This document shows, piece by piece, positions 36,891-47,490 of a DNA stretch of 64,000 bases. This DNA is from Drosophila pseudoobscura. Lineage: Eukaryota; Arthropoda; Insecta; Diptera; Drosophilidae. A program made the translations under genes and the position numbers. Position 1 is the first letter of the stretch. Each line of letters opens with the position of its first letter. The notes below the pieces were generated by a model. The model made no database searches. It was given only the letters and a program-made list of their open reading frames with translations, and was not told where the DNA came from. The stretch is from positions 7,626,001 through 7,690,000 of the forward strand of contig NC_046683.1 of NCBI RefSeq assembly GCF_009870125.1, in the 5' to 3' direction.

Positions 36891-38730
36891 ATGAAGGCTG
36901 TGGACTGTCAGAAACATTTTGGCAATTCACCCAAGATGAGGATGATCGTGAAGCTGCGGCATCTGTTGATCCTATTAGCCGTTTGTGTGGCAGGCACCTA
37001 CCAGGTAAGACTCCAAGACTCCCCCTGCGCCTGCTCCTGTTCCATTTTAAAGCTTTGATTTAAAGCTGTCGCTGCCCGATGATCCCACCTACTACGCTGG
37101 CGTTGTGGAGCACAGTGTTGCAGAGGGCACACCCAAAGAGCAGACCAGCATTATCTCGAATGCATTCAGGACGATCATCGAGTCCGCGGATGCCCGGGAT
37201 CTCGATATCATTGTCTTTCCCGAGCACATACTGAACAACCGGGAGACGGCCACCTTTGTGCCGCATGGATCGCAGAACGTAACGCCCTGCTATGCCACGG
37301 ACTACGAGGTTTTTCTTGTGGAGCTGTCCTGTGCAGCCCGCTCCAGCGGCATCTACGTGGTGCTCAATGTCGTGGAGAAGGAGCTGTGCGCGAATGGAGC
37401 CGGAGCGGCAACGCTAGATCCGTGCCCGGCCACCGGAGTGCGGCACTTCAACACCAATGTGGTGCTGGACAGGAGGGGGCGTGTTGTATCGCGCTACCGC
37501 AAGACGCATCTGTGGCGGCAAGAGTACTACAGCACCTCGGTGCTGGTGGAGCCGGATGTGGCCATCTTCGAGACGGACTTTGGCGTGACCTTCGGTCACT
37601 TTATCTGCTTCGACATGTTGTTCTACGACCCGGCCATGCGGCTCGTCCACGAGCGTAACGTCACCGACATCATCTACCCCACGTACTGGTTCTCGGAGCT
37701 GCCATTCCTCACCGCCGTCCAGCTGCAGGAGGGCTGGGCCTTTGGCAACGATGTCAATCTGTTGGCCGCCGATGCCAGCCATCCCTCCGGCCGCACCACC
37801 GGTTCCGGCATCTATGCGGGTCGTTCCGGACGCCTCACCGCCACTATCAACGAGATGCCCGTGCGTCTGCTCCTCAAGGCCCACGTGCCCAAGCGTCGTC
37901 CGGGCCTGCCGCCCTACCAGCTGCCCGCCCAGATAGACCCCATCTTCCAGCCGCTGCTGGAGACTCCTCGCTACACCAAGGTGGCCACCTACCGCGACTA
38001 CAACGTGGACATCTTCACCAGCGTCCTGCTAGAGACGGACTTTGTGAACGTTTCGCAGCGGCTCTGCCATGGCTCCAACTTCTGCTGCGACTTCCAGGTG
38101 CAGCGGCAGGCCTTTGCTGGCGATACGTCCGCCCTGCAGGCCTACCGCTATCGGCTGGGCGCCTACCTGGGCAACGAGACGACGCTGATCCGAGTGGACC
38201 GCAGCGAGCAGGCCATCTGTGCGCTCTTCTCCTGCCTCGATGAGGAGATCCAGAGCTGCGGCTACGTCTTTCCCGAGAGCATTCGCGTGGGCAACAAACA
38301 TCACTTCACCAGCATCCGGATCGGCGGCACCTTCCCTGCTGCACCGCGGGGCCGTCGCCTCATTATGCCCAGTACCCTGGATGGCCTGTTCATGCCGGTG
38401 GCCGTGGCCCACTACAACTGGACGGAGACCCCCGCGGCGGCCACCCACCCTGAGCAGGCTATTCGTGTGGATCTGGAACTGCTCCGGCCGCGGAACGATC
38501 TTCTCACGTTCGCCATTTGGTCCAACTACTATACGGAGCTGCCATCCACCCACAATTTGGATCATCTACAGCCGCACGGTGGCGCCCCGGTCACAGTCAC
38601 ATCCTCGCCGCCCGCCGGCGCTCCGGCTACAGCTCCTGTTGGTGGTTCTGGAATGGCCCTAACCTCCACTTTGTCCCTGGTATTGGCTTGTCTCCTTTCC
38701 CATCTATGGGTTAAGGTGTCGCCATCATAG
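36891..38730 (+). CDS. Vanin-like pantetheinase, copy 1
   Basis: Two exons, 36891-37004 and 37066-38730 (61-bp intron), encode 592 residues. An N-terminal signal peptide (LLILLAVCVAGTYQ) follows a longer basic leader; Met16 or Met18 could be the true start. The nitrilase-fold catalytic triad is intact: Glu91 in VFPE, Lys184 in RYRKTHLW and Cys219 in FGHFICFD. A hydrophobic C-terminus (TSTLSLVLACLLSHLWV) after a Gly/Ser/Pro linker indicates a GPI anchor. Vanins are extracellular biotinidase-family enzymes that split pantetheine into pantothenate and cysteamine. The intron after the signal peptide is shared with copy 2, but the rest of the gene is intronless, unlike copies 2 and 3. In D. melanogaster related genes (CG32754, CG32750, CG32751) are clustered on the X. 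Which one this is, I cannot say. Confidence 0.9.
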
Positions 38731-41700
38731 GGGTATCGTTGGGACAGCTTTCTGTTTTTCGAACAAAGGATCATACCAGGTTGGTACTGCGTACTCTTGT
38801 GTTTTTTCGTACATTTATAAGTACAAATCACAATCTCCGCCATCCAGCCCATACAATATGCTTCCATGAATGTGCAAATCGATTAAAATGTGAATATTTG
38901 GGCAAACAAAAGAGGAGTAGAGCGTGATAGGTGGGTGGAGCAACGCATGGGATAATTAAAAGATGGAAATAAGGAAATCATAATTTAAATTACGCTTCTG
39001 CAAGTATCGGCGGGCATCTGTAACATCATCTGTTATGTTAACATTTTGCCCAGCCTGCTCTTCCAGAGGCCTGTTAGGCGTAACAGTGTGCTGTTAATGC
39101 TCCAGCCAGCTGTTAAATGTGGAAGTCGCTTTCTGATTTTCCTGTTCGCCTGGTAGTGAAATATCGAAAAGTATCGCATGGGCATCGTTTCGTGACGGAA
39201 TTTCATTTTTTCAATGCCATTGTTTTTCGCTTTTAGCGAAAGCGATTCTTTTCATGTTATTTTCAGTACAGACGTTGGAGCCTCTGGTTTTTTGTGGGAC
39301 CCACAGAAGTATCGAGTATATTAAGTAGTGTCTAAGGCCTAGTACTCAGATAGACAAGAAATACTTACGCTAGCAGTATTTTCAATAATGTCTTTAGGCA
39401 CCACCACCGCCAATATTTTACAATGCCTCTTCTGCTGCCAAGAATGGAGGTACAGGTGTAAAAAAGGGGTTTATTTTCATGGGATTTTGAGCTGTCTGAC
39501 TGGTCGTGAGGCGACGCTGACGAAGCAAATCGTGAATCCACGCTCGCTGGCACCCGGAAGCTAGAGGCCGCCTCCGTTCATAGTTCACAAAGGCTCAGGG
39601 TTCCTAAAATGCATACCAGGGACTCGCAATTCCACACATAAATGGAAGGTAAGAAGACAGAGGTGTTAAGGATAAGAAAGCGGTGATAATGGTGACCTCT
39701 TGGCAGCAGAGCCAGGCCGTGGTCCAGGCATCGAGCATCGAATTCAGTCAAGTTCTCCTTATAATTTACTCATCGCATTAATGCCTTGACAATACCTAAT
39801 TGGGGGTCTTTAATCCGCGTTCAAATGCTTTGGGATACCTGAGGCCTGCTTTTGATTGTAATCCCATCCTGAAGGTTTTGTCGCATACCAAATGTCGATC
39901 TTTAAGTCAACTTTTATCCTTCTCCTCTGCAGCAGCAGCACTAGGAAATCCGAGTTGGAATCCTTGAACGAACGGACCACTGCTTCGCTTCGGGACTCTC
40001 CACTGCTGCATGTGGGCAATAGGGGCATTGGGTATTTTTGAATGAATCGACGGTTACAAGACCGAGTAATTCACGGCCAGCGTGTAGAGTTCGTTCCAGC
40101 GCCTGCGCCGTGCTGAAATGGGGTTGTGGCAGAGGCTGGGGCAGAGGCATTGTTTGCATTTCCAACAGGTAGCGACGCCGGCGTCGCTGCCCCATGCAAC
40201 AGTGGGCGCCGCTTATAATGAGCCAAGGCGAGGCACAGCCACGAGGCAAGGACAGGGCAGAGGCAGTGGCAGTGACAGTGGCCGTGGCAGCAACAGTAAC
40301 AGAAATAGCAACAGCAGTAGCAGTAGAGGCTGTGGCTGTGGCATGATGAGGACCCTCGAATGGACCCTCCCGCTGTGACACACACGCATCAATGGCAATG
40401 ACAATTTCAGTAGTAGCAACAGCTTCTCGCAGTCCACCCGCTGGGCTGGAATTCGCTGAAGCTGGACAGGATTCACGCTGTGACTTTCCGTGCGATTTAA
40501 CATCATTTGCATGCCACATACCCCTGCTTCCCAGTCGCAGTCCCAAGCCCAATCCCTATCCCAATCCTTGTCGCTGTTCCAATCCCTGACTCTTCTGGAT
40601 GGTGAATGTTTCAAGGTGCAAAAAGACTAAAGTTTCAAGCTCTAAAAGGTGTCCAATGCTTGTCCAATGCGCCGGGAAAATCCTTGCCCAATGGGGCTGG
40701 TAGGTTGAGGAAATAGGCAGGAGAAAAGGCAACCGACCGAGAAGGCCAGCCACATGTCGCGCGACACATACAAAATGCATATAAATGAGGATAATTGTTG
40801 ATGGAATTCTCATTGAGAGATTGTTTATGGGTTAGCCAATATCTCAGTCTTTCACGCCCTCCTTCTCCCATATATTTCCCCCTCTCTTTCTGCCATATCT
40901 TTCCCCTTTCCACAAAAGATAACTTTCGATTCGATTTCGAGGCCTGGGCAAACAATTTTTTTTCCACAAAAATCAAAAACTTTGTTCTCGTCCCTCGTGC
41001 AGCTTTTCTTTCTCTCTTTTCTCGGGTGCGGTGGTGAGTGGTGGCTGATGGCTGCTCCTGTGGCACCTGCCACTTGAAAATTCCACACGGCTCCTGTTAC
41101 ATTTTGATTTATTTGCTGAAATTTATTGTTAAAGTGAATGGAGGAGGCGCAAAGTTGCCAGCATCAGGCGGAATATGTGGGGGGGTGTGCGGTGTGTAAT
41201 GGATGGAGTTGGGACAGGAAGGGAATGGAAGGGGGCAGGCTGGCATACAGGGCCACCGCTTGGAGCACTGGAGCCCCAGTTCATCAGTTCAAAGTCCCCA
41301 TAAAATATCAGTATTCAAAACTCAAAGAGGTGGCGAGGTATTCATCCAATACTGACGTCTTTTGTATCCAAAAATATCGATTTCGGTTCTCCTGTTCTAA
41401 CAAAATTTTAAATATCGATTCGGGTTCTCGGTTTTGGGTTTCGGTTTGGGTGTAAATGAATTCTTTTCAAATATCTCTAAAATATAGACTATTTTTTAGC
41501 TGAATTCGGGTTCTCATTCAGAATCAGTTCCATCAATTGACAAGCACCACACACACACACACACACATACCCTTAACCATTCCCATTTCCATTTCCGTCT
41601 CCTTTTATGGGTAGGTCTCCTGGCCAATCCCCAAACCCCCCGTTTGGCCGTGTGGATGCCCTCCAGGTTTGAGGCAGAACTGATTGAATTGAATATCAGT

Positions 41701-42092
41701 TTGCAGGTGCCCCTGAATCAACCCAACCCAACCCAACCCCCCCCGGCTCCACGAATGACTGAAAGACTCCCCCAACAGACGACTGAATGACTGACTGACT
41801 TCGTTCGTTCTCCTCTTCTCGTTCTGGTGTGCCATTTGAATTTGAATGGAAATGATTTCACTTGATTTTCATATTTTTATTACGCTTCCCCTTAGGTCTT
41901 ACCTTTCACACACACACATATATATACTTGCCATCTCTTTCTATATCGCTGTTGCTGGCTCTTTTGCTCTTGTTTTCCCCTCGAGCTATTTTTTTGGTTC
42001 GTTGGTGAAGGGACCGGGGAGCCGGAGCCTTGCCTTGGCGCCTTTTTGACTTTATTAAAATGTTGTGTTGTAAATATGTACAGAGAAAGAGC

Positions 42093-42123
<31 letters not shown>

Positions 42124-43363
42124 AGAGAGTGAAAGGCAAATGCGTTTCCTTGTTTGCCTTATGCCTGGTTTTTCTCCCCCCCTCCCCAAGATCTTCCAAG
42201 TTCTGGCCTGTTGCCTCTTTCAATTTTATTGTTGTTTAATGCAATTTTCTAATTGCTTGCAGATTTGTAAAAACATTTTCTGCTCGTTAAGGGTTCAAGC
42301 AGTAAGAGGATTGCAAAACTACAATCATCGAATATACATATGCATAGATACATATTTATGTGCACTGGTACTTGTGCTCGAACTCCTAATTGGCTTAAGC
42401 ATATTCAAGAAAAACATTTTCCTAATGACCACTTGAGTTCTCTTTCCGATAAGGTGAAATATGTTGTAGTTTTGCTGCTTTTGCCAGCTCGGAGTCGGTT
42501 CGGGACTTTGTCAGTTAAAGATCTATTCGGTCCTTGGACCAATGAAGGCGAGTGCACCACTCATCGAGAGAACAGTGGAGAAGGCTGGCCGGAGTAAAAT
42601 AATAGGGACTTACTTTACTTTTGCACCACCGGCTATGGTTTATTGGGTAATATTGGGCTATTAGACCCCGTACCTATTCGTATGCAAATGCATTTTTTAT
42701 TAGTTGAATAATTCGACTACCTTGTGCCATATCTATCCGATTGACACCGCCGGCATTCGCAGGGGAACAAGACGGCTAAAAAGCTGTCACCCAGTCCCTG
42801 TCCCTCTCTCTATCTCTCACTTATTTATGGTATTCCCTTTGTTGGGACTGTTATTGCTGTTTTATCTGTTGCTTCTTTTGTATGATCTATATTTTGTTGC
42901 CTCTGCTTTTTTCTCGTTTATGTTTCTGCTGTTACCGTCGTTTATCGCTGCCCGCTGGACTTCATTTAGTTTTGCATAAAAAACGCGTTTAGAAGGCACA
43001 TGCGGTGTCAGCGGAGTCGTCGTTATTTATCCATACGTCCATCAGGTACGTGTACAGGCCCCCCCTTTAAGTATGCCAAATAAAAATAAAGTTAAAATCT
43101 TTAAAACGGGCTTATTGTGTGCACAATACATACACGCACTTAGGGCTTACCTTTGCGATACCCTTGCAGCTTCTCTATAGATGTACAAATTACCCCTAAG
43201 CGAATGGGCACATTCGTTATCGAGTGCTGCTAGTGAATTCCAGCCTATATACTACTGGATCTACTGGAGTTTTTGCCAGAAAGTATCGACTCTACTTTAG
43301 CTGCTGATGGAAATTGTACACAATTTATTGATCAATTATACACAAACAAGTGCTCCAAATGGA

Positions 43364-43390
43364 TAATACCCTTTTGCTGCAAGGGTATTA
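43364..43390. repeat. Perfect 10-bp inverted repeat with 7-bp loop, probable miniature-element remnant
   Basis: TAATACCCTT and AAGGGTATTA flank a 7-base loop. ATACCC...GGGTAT stems of this kind are typical termini or subterminal hairpins of dispersed Drosophila elements. Related looser copies appear near 23-41, 43160 and 52018. The flanking 43130-43400 probably belongs to the same old insertion. Confidence 0.5.
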
Positions 43391-45073
43391 AAACGAAAGC
43401 AAAAAGAAAGTTCGAAAAAAGGACGGCCTACAACAGAAAAGAGAAAGAAGCAAAGGAAATGAAGAAAAACTTGATTTATTTTTATGTGCTCGACGGTGCG
43501 GCAGCATGGAGTCCAAACATGGGGGGCGCGGGGGTTGCTACGTGCGTAATGACCAGGCACACACACACACATCCCGTGTTTTGCCCCCATGCCCCCCACT
43601 CACGCACGCACTTGAAGTTAAAGAAGTTCCACGTTGCGTATACGTAATCATATTCTTTCTTATTTATATTTTTATTTTTTTTTGCGTTTCGGACCGCCTT
43701 GAACCACCAAGCAAACCCTAAGCCTGTTAAATTATACATCTGCATGTGTATATATGTATAGCTGGGGGATGGGAATGGGAACGGAGGGCTCTTCCTGCGT
43801 GGACAAGTGGCCAAAAAAAAAACACACACACACAGGGCTCCAAATCAATGGGCACCAATGGCACCGCACAACAAAAGGAGGGAGGGCAACGGGAAATGGT
43901 TTTCCTTTGGGAAAATCAATCGGAACAGATCACAAATCAAACAGAGCATATCTCATAGATGCTTTTTAATCTAAATGTATCCTCCAATCAATCAGTGGAT
44001 TATTTCATTAGCTTAGGAAGTACATTTAATGCTGCAAATATATTTATTCCCATCCATATGTTTTTGACAGAAACTTGCAAATATTATATTATATTGCAGA
44101 TATTATTTCTAGAATCATAAGAAAAATCAGCAGCTTGTACCCACCAAATATCCAACCATCTGTCCATCTTCTTTGTATCTTTCCATATGCCCGCCAAATC
44201 CCAAAGTTAATCTGTTGCATGTGGAGGTGGAGTTGCATGTGATATCCATGAGATAAACCGATTATATGACTAGTAATGTACTACTGGGGAGCTGCCTGTG
44301 GCACTTTGGCATTGTGGCAGTAATAAAATGCAAAAAAGGAAACGAAATAGAAACGTACCACCCCCCCCGCCAGTGCAATCGTGTGTAAATTCTGGCAATA
44401 GAAATGCCATTACAATGGAGCTGCCTCTGAATTCCTTTCCTGCCGTGCTGCCGTGCTGCCGCTGCAATGGAAATGAAAAAGGAAAATGGAAAATTGTTGG
44501 CATCATCAACACGTAGCGTTGACGTGTTGAAAATGCTGAAAATTATCGCTAACTCGTATTTCGAATGGGTATTCGGATGTGTGGTGCATGGAATGCTGGT
44601 TGCTTTGCCAATAAAATGATTTTCAATTGAATTTCCACACACACACACTGGCACAGACACTGGCACAGACACAATGTTGACGGACGCAACAAATATATAT
44701 GATTACCTTTAATAACATTTGTCTGACTCTCCCTCCCTCTCTCAAATATGTACATGTATTTAGTCGCTCGACTTTTAGGCTGCTGTGGTCTGTTTGAAAA
44801 GCGCCTGTTGGCTTATATCCTCGTTTTTCCTCTGATCTGACATTAATCCATAATTGCCTTAATTATCGCTTGCAGACTCGCGAAAGGACAAAATTCCCCA
44901 CAAATCCCACAAATATGAATTGAATTTGAACTCAAAACAAGACCAATTCCATTCCATTCCATAGTCAAAGAGAGATTCAGAGATGTATTTTTTCACCTCC
45001 TCTCACTCTCATTCGGGATGAACACAAAACATACCAAAACCAGCCTTGTTCAGGGGAACAGCTGCAACAGGGC

Positions 45074-45146
45074 AACAGCGCTGTTAGCACTCCAGGTTAA
45101 CAGCCTGTTATCGCTACCGCTTACCGCTCTCAGTTAACAGCTGTTA
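45074..45146. repeat. Cluster of three TAACAG/CTGTTA dyads
   Basis: Three inverted repeats follow each other: AACAGCGCTGTT at 45074-45085, TAACAGCCTGTTA at 45098-45110 and TAACAGCTGTTA at 45135-45146. Half-sites face each other with a spacing of 0 or 1 base. This could be a cluster of binding sites for a dimeric factor. It lies about 600 bases upstream of the Tom70-like gene. Confidence 0.5.
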
Positions 45147-45187
45147 TCACGATCCACACGATACACACGATCCACACGGCTCGCGGG

Positions 45188-45409
45188 CGGCCCTAGCTTG
45201 TAAGCGAGAACTCACATAATGCGAGTTATGTTCCTACCCAAATACCAGAGGGAAATAGACGACTGATATATTGTAAATATGTATTTGTGTATACACCACC
45301 TGCGTTTCTTTTTCTGCATTTTCGTACTCCATCAAGATTCTCCCTCCAACAAACCAAATTAGTCGGAAATTCACGGTTCTCGGTCGGCCTTAGCTTGTAA
45401 GCGAGAACT
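45188..45409 (+). repeat. Two direct copies of a 25-bp block (about 55 bp with looser flanks)
   Basis: The block around TAGCTTGTAAGCGAGAACT occurs at 45188-45212 and again at 45385-45409, with one difference, and the similarity continues weakly on both sides (CACGG upstream, AGTTA downstream). The offset is 197 bases. It sits just upstream of the Tom70-like gene. Confidence 0.6.
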
Positions 45410-45746
45410 AATGCTAGTTACGGCTCCACTTCCGGCCGAAACACAACACGAATCACATAAATATACGACATCTTTCACTCAATGATTGCCACCCAACTTC
45501 ACAAAAACCAACTCACAATTCCGATATATTTCATACGTAATTTTTGTCGGGTCGTGTCATGTCTATCGACACCGTCTTTAATCGATATTTATTATCATTT
45601 TAGAAGGCTGTACATATTAAGTTAAGTTTTTGACAGTCGTATTCTACAGACAAACAGAAACAGTGCACGTATTCAAAATCGAAAAATTGTTCGTTTTGTG
45701 AACTTCCAAAACTAATAGAATTCTTTTAACCAGATCACACCAAAAA

Positions 45747-47462
45747 ATGCCGCTGTCATTGGGGAAATGGCCGTCTATTATCATCGTTTGCATGCCTTTG
45801 GCCGTCACTTTCGGTAAATATATTTACAGGAAGATGACCGACAAGGCGGTGCTGGATGAAATTCAGCCCATAGCCGAACTGGAGGCTCCAGGCAACAACC
45901 CGGAGGTGTCCGGAGAGGTAGCTACAGGCGTCGCGGAGGAGTCGATATCTCCCCTGAGTGCAGCAGAAAAATTCAAGAAGGACGGCAACCGTTGCTTCTA
46001 CAACTATAGATACGTGGATGCCATACGCTGCTACAGCAAGGCCATCGACGTGTGCCCCAAGGAGTACACCACGGAGTTGGCCATTTACTATCACAACCGC
46101 GCAGCCTGTCACGAGATGATCGAGAACTGGATTCAAGCTAAGGAAGATTGCGCCAAGGCACTGGAGTACAATCGTCGCTATGCGAAGGCCTACTTTCGTC
46201 GGGCCTGTGCCCACGTGGCCACCATGGACCTGAAGGAGTGCCTGGCCGATCTTACAGCCACGTGTATTTTGGAAGACTGCAAGAACGTGCAGAACATGAA
46301 GTTTAGACACAGCGTGGGACAGCAGTTGGCCATTGCCAATGCCAAAGAGAAAATGATCCGTGAGGGAACAAGTCTGCCCTCGAAGCGCTACATCAGATCG
46401 TATCTTGCAACCTTTATCGCGGATCCCATGCTGACGATGACGCTGCCTTCATCAGACGATGCTGTGGCAGACGCCCCTGTGCGCGGATTCGCTCGTGCCC
46501 ACCGCGCTTTCCTCGAGGAGCGGTTCGAGGATGTCATCTCGGCCTGCACCGAGGAGATTGATTCCTCTGCGGCTGGCGGCCAGTACAGGATGCATGCTCT
46601 GTTCCTGCGCGCCACACTCCATCTGCTTAGTGGCTCTGCTCAGGAATGCGAACAGGACCTTCAAACTTTACTCGGCAATGACGAAACAGATGACGAGTTG
46701 CGTATCTACGCTCAAATTAGATACGCTACTCTCATTTTCCAAGCAAATCAGGATGGCCAGTTTCTGGGGGCTTTGAGTCAGGCTGAAATGCTGGGCCCCA
46801 AAAATCCCGACATATACAATCAACGGGCTATGCTCCTAAGCCACATGGAGCGGTTCGAGGAAGCCTTGGATGACTTTGAAATCGCAGCCCGTTTGGCTCC
46901 CACCCACGCCCTTACGGTGCTCAACAAACACCTAACCGACTACCGTATCGCGGTCAAGGAAGGTGACCAGGAACGCCTTGAGATGTCCGTTCAGCGACTC
47001 CAGCTGACGACAGGCAGGTTCCCCGACTGTGAGGAGGGCCTTGTGATGCTGAGCCAAGTGCACACCGAACAGAAGAACTATCTCCAAGCGTCGAAGTGCC
47101 TCGAGAGGGCTGTAAAGCTGTCGCCCACGAATGCAGAGCTGCTGTGCCACCAGGCAGTCCTGGAGTTCGAGTGGCACGATGATATTGAATTGTTCTTCGC
47201 TAAACTGGAGCAGGCAATCCTTCTGGATTCACAGTGTCGTCTCATCTACGAGAACTTGGGCAGGGCCGAACTGCGTCTCAAGAACCTTCCACTCGCTGTC
47301 AATTACTTCTTTTGGGCCATTAGCCATAGCCGCGGCCTCGAGGAGATGTATAACTCCTATAGCCTGCACAACGCTACTGTCGCCGAAGTGACAGCGTTGG
47401 AGAATCTGGGCATGGCCCAAGAAGATTTAACCATTGACATTCTTGATATTCCGCTGCCCTAA
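45747..47462 (+). CDS. Tom70-like mitochondrial import receptor, intronless
   Basis: A single 571-codon frame. Residues 9-26 (SIIIVCMPLAVTFGKYIY) form an N-terminal membrane anchor followed by a basic RK, as in Tom70. TPR motifs start at about residue 71 (SAAEKFKKDGNRCFYNYRY), continue with NRAACHEMIENW and FRRACAHVATMDLKECL, and run to the end. The length is close to Tom70. Tom70 sits in the outer mitochondrial membrane, binds Hsp70/Hsp90-delivered carrier precursors and passes them to the TOM pore. The gene has no introns, and AATAAA lies 23 bases after the stop. In D. melanogaster Tom70 (CG6756) maps, as I recall, to chromosome arm 2L, so an X-type location would make this a second, probably retroposed copy. 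Whether it is functional or testis-biased is unknown. All of the frame is intact, which argues against a pseudogene. Confidence 0.85.
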   Translation: MPLSLGKWPSIIIVCMPLAVTFGKYIYRKMTDKAVLDEIQPIAELEAPGNNPEVSGEVATGVAEESISPLSAAEKFKKDGNRCFYNYRYVDAIRCYSKAIDVCPKEYTTELAIYYHNRAACHEMIENWIQAKEDCAKALEYNRRYAKAYFRRACAHVATMDLKECLADLTATCILEDCKNVQNMKFRHSVGQQLAIANAKEKMIREGTSLPSKRYIRSYLATFIADPMLTMTLPSSDDAVADAPVRGFARAHRAFLEERFEDVISACTEEIDSSAAGGQYRMHALFLRATLHLLSGSAQECEQDLQTLLGNDETDDELRIYAQIRYATLIFQANQDGQFLGALSQAEMLGPKNPDIYNQRAMLLSHMERFEEALDDFEIAARLAPTHALTVLNKHLTDYRIAVKEGDQERLEMSVQRLQLTTGRFPDCEEGLVMLSQVHTEQKNYLQASKCLERAVKLSPTNAELLCHQAVLEFEWHDDIELFFAKLEQAILLDSQCRLIYENLGRAELRLKNLPLAVNYFFWAISHSRGLEEMYNSYSLHNATVAEVTALENLGMAQEDLTIDILDIPLP

Positions 47463-47484
47463 AGTTATTTGTTAACCTCTTAAT

Positions 47485-47490
47485 AATAAA
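47485..47490 (+). terminator. Polyadenylation signal of the Tom70-like gene
   Basis: AATAAA lies 23 bases after the stop codon, giving a very short 3' UTR, as is often seen in compact retrogenes. Confidence 0.55.

Larger units (their letters stand above)
38731..45746. other. Gene-free 7-kb interval between vanin copy 1 and the Tom70-like gene
   Basis: I find no coding exon I can support. The open frames here are short and either microsatellite-derived or glycine/leucine-poor random frames. Notable contents, described separately, are TAACAG/CTGTTA clusters at 39029-39115 and 45074-45146, a perfect-arm palindrome at 43364-43390, and a duplicated 25-bp block at 45188 and 45385. A CAG/CTG-type simple sequence lies at 40250-40330 and a GA run at 42086-42126. 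Confidence 0.55.

Noticed and set aside
42704-42979. 91-codon Leu/Phe-rich plus-strand frame
   Set aside because: It arises from T-rich simple sequence, with no family or conserved features.
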